The translations under genes were made by a program, and so were the position numbers. Positions 63,114 to 64,000 of a stretch of 64,000 bases of DNA are shown in pieces. The stretch covers positions 31,407,630 to 31,471,629 of the forward strand of contig CM043874.1 of NCBI GenBank assembly GCA_023846275.1, given 5' to 3'. Below the pieces are notes generated by a model. It had not been told where the DNA came from. It was given only the letters and a program-made list of their open reading frames with translations, and did no database searches. Position 1 is the stretch's first letter, and every line of letters begins with the position of its first letter. This DNA comes from Vanilla planifolia (taxonomy: Eukaryota > Streptophyta > Magnoliopsida > Asparagales > Orchidaceae).

Positions 63114-63178
<65 letters not shown>
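63114..63178. repeat. (AT)n microsatellite in array unit 15
   Basis: About 32 uninterrupted AT units, at the position in the unit that corresponds to the microsatellite in unit 5. Confidence 0.95.
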
Positions 63179-63179
<1 letters not shown>

Positions 63180-63450
63180 TTATATTAATTAAGTAATTAA
63201 TTTCTTATTTATAAGATAGATAATACATTCCAAAAAAACCTTATGTTATCAATATTAATGTTATAAAAATAATTTTTATATAATTCTTTTCGTTATACAT
63301 AAATAAAACATTTATAATATTAAATATTACAACATATATAATAAGCGCAAAATATTTTTGAAAAGTGCATATATTGGATTACTAAACTTTAGAAATTGTT
63401 CATTATATTAAAGAAGAACAACACAATCCAATTTTTTTTCTTATGCATGC

Positions 63451-63570
63451 ATGTGTGACTATACTAGCATTATGGCACTAAAACTCCTTAAAACTCCAAA
63501 GTTAAGAAAGTTTGGTTAATAGTAGTATTGAGCTGGGAGACCTCTAACGATGTCCTCATCTTTTTCATAT
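63451..63570 (+). pseudogene. 5S rRNA pseudogene, array copy 15
   Basis: 120 nt. Starts atgtgtgactatactagcat (T12 kept), middle cttaaaactccaaagttaag. The C-box is worn (gctgggagacctct), the ending tttttcatat, followed by a T6 run. Confidence 0.8.
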
Positions 63571-64000
63571 TTTTTCATAACATTCCACTTTATGATAATG
63601 ACAATTAATTTTTTCATGTTAACATAAAGAATTTTTTTAAAATTTATTAATTATAATTATTATTTTTTTAATAAATTTTTTTAAAAAATAACATTATAAT
63701 AATATTATTAATTTCATAAAGTAATAATTTTAACACACCATATGATAAAATAAAAAAACTTTTATTTAGTCTAAGATTGAGCAAAGTACCTAATTTGGAT
63801 TATAATAAATTAGAAGTAATTTATATTTATAACTAAATATATATGATGTATGTAGGATTTTTTAAATATAGTAATATTATATTTTAAAATATTGGAAACC
63901 TAAAATTATATTACTATTGTTACTTATTATTTATGTTTAGTATTTATATTATTTTTATAAATATAATATAATAGAATAATAATATATTTATTAATTAATT

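Larger units (their letters stand above)
45050..64000 (+). repeat. Tandem array of degenerate 5S rDNA units (continues beyond window)
   Basis: Fifteen placed units, each with a 5S-like segment of up to 120 nt plus a long AT-rich spacer, repeat head to tail on the plus strand. 5S starts lie at 46377, 47822, 49122, 50169, 51583, 52949, 54141, 55110, 55900, 57358, 58340, 59516, 60804, 62116 and 63451, giving steps of about 790-1460 bases. Spacer order is constant: a post-5S block (ttctaatgaatgataatta), AT-rich sequence, a pyrimidine-rich tract, an aattaataatatttaagaaa block, a taatttaatttcttatttat block, and a pre-5S block ending in tatgcatgcatgtg. Pyrimidine tracts end near 46084, 47455, 48765, 49803, 51190, 52575, 53852, 54756, 55575, 56990, 57975, 59290, 60490, 61755 and 63050. 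The left edge is where the spacer pattern is first recognisable. It is best read as pseudogenised 5S rDNA or a 5S-derived satellite. Confidence 0.85.

Noticed and set aside
46377-63570. Functional 5S rRNA genes
   Set aside because: Every copy has many substitutions in the internal control region or stems, several have deletions, and no two are alike. Working 5S genes are highly uniform.
45050-64000. 5S segments as part of Cassandra-type TRIM retrotransposons or 5S-derived SINEs
   Set aside because: Cassandra elements are under about 1 kb with 5S in paired LTRs, and SINEs are dispersed with tails. Here single 5S segments recur once per co-linear 0.8-1.46 kb unit, head to tail, without LTR pairs or tails.
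1-64000. CRISPR arrays, bacterial operons, tRNA genes, organelle insertions
   Set aside because: No regular short repeat-spacer pattern, no bacterial gene organisation, no cloverleaf I could fold by eye, and no recognisable plastid or mitochondrial gene. A tRNAscan-SE run would be decisive for tRNAs.

Overview
This window looks like AT-rich, gene-poor heterochromatin of a seed plant, most likely an angiosperm. The evidence is relics of plant-type transposons: Ty1/copia gag and pol, Ty3/gypsy of Tat type with an Asp-tRNA-like primer site, L1 LINEs with a DUF4283/zinc-knuckle ORF1, and a MULE trace. There is also a long tandem array of degenerate plant-type 5S rRNA genes. I found no intact host protein-coding gene. 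Every coding match is broken by stops and frameshifts, and most longer open frames are chance. The species cannot be named from the sequence.

Layout. 1-7751: an LTR element with ~1.9 kb LTRs and a ~3.95 kb interior without recognisable coding (LARD-like). 7752-13094: unassigned AT-rich DNA with a weak MULE transposase relic on the minus strand near 10 kb. 13095-24931: a decayed copia element on the plus strand (LTR, Met-tRNA-like primer site, gag, integrase and RT traces, LTR). It is split by a nested Tat-like gypsy element on the minus strand (15788-21045) and by another repeat (22796-23920). 25060-29100: a decayed L1 LINE on the minus strand. 30543-33660: a short gypsy-like element keeping only gag and protease-region traces. 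33780-36350: a repeat related to 22796-23920, followed by a three-copy tandem duplication of about 685 bp. 38173-42190: a second copia relic on the minus strand. 42380-42800: a second LINE RT fragment on the plus strand. 42800-45050: unassigned.

45050-64000 (continuing past the right edge) is the most notable part. It is a tandem array of units of about 0.8-1.46 kb, each carrying a degenerate 120-nt 5S rRNA sequence in the same orientation. Fifteen copies can be placed and a sixteenth appears deleted at about 45349. Each spacer holds a pyrimidine-rich tract of about 250-350 bp that ends roughly 230-400 bp before the 5S segment. The copies have lost most CpGs, share substitutions that differ from the usual plant 5S, and their consensus terminal helix carries paired changes. 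This is best read as a pseudogenised 5S rDNA locus, or a 5S-derived satellite amplified from a variant gene.

Nothing here works together as a pathway. The window records layered transposon insertion beside a decayed rDNA array.
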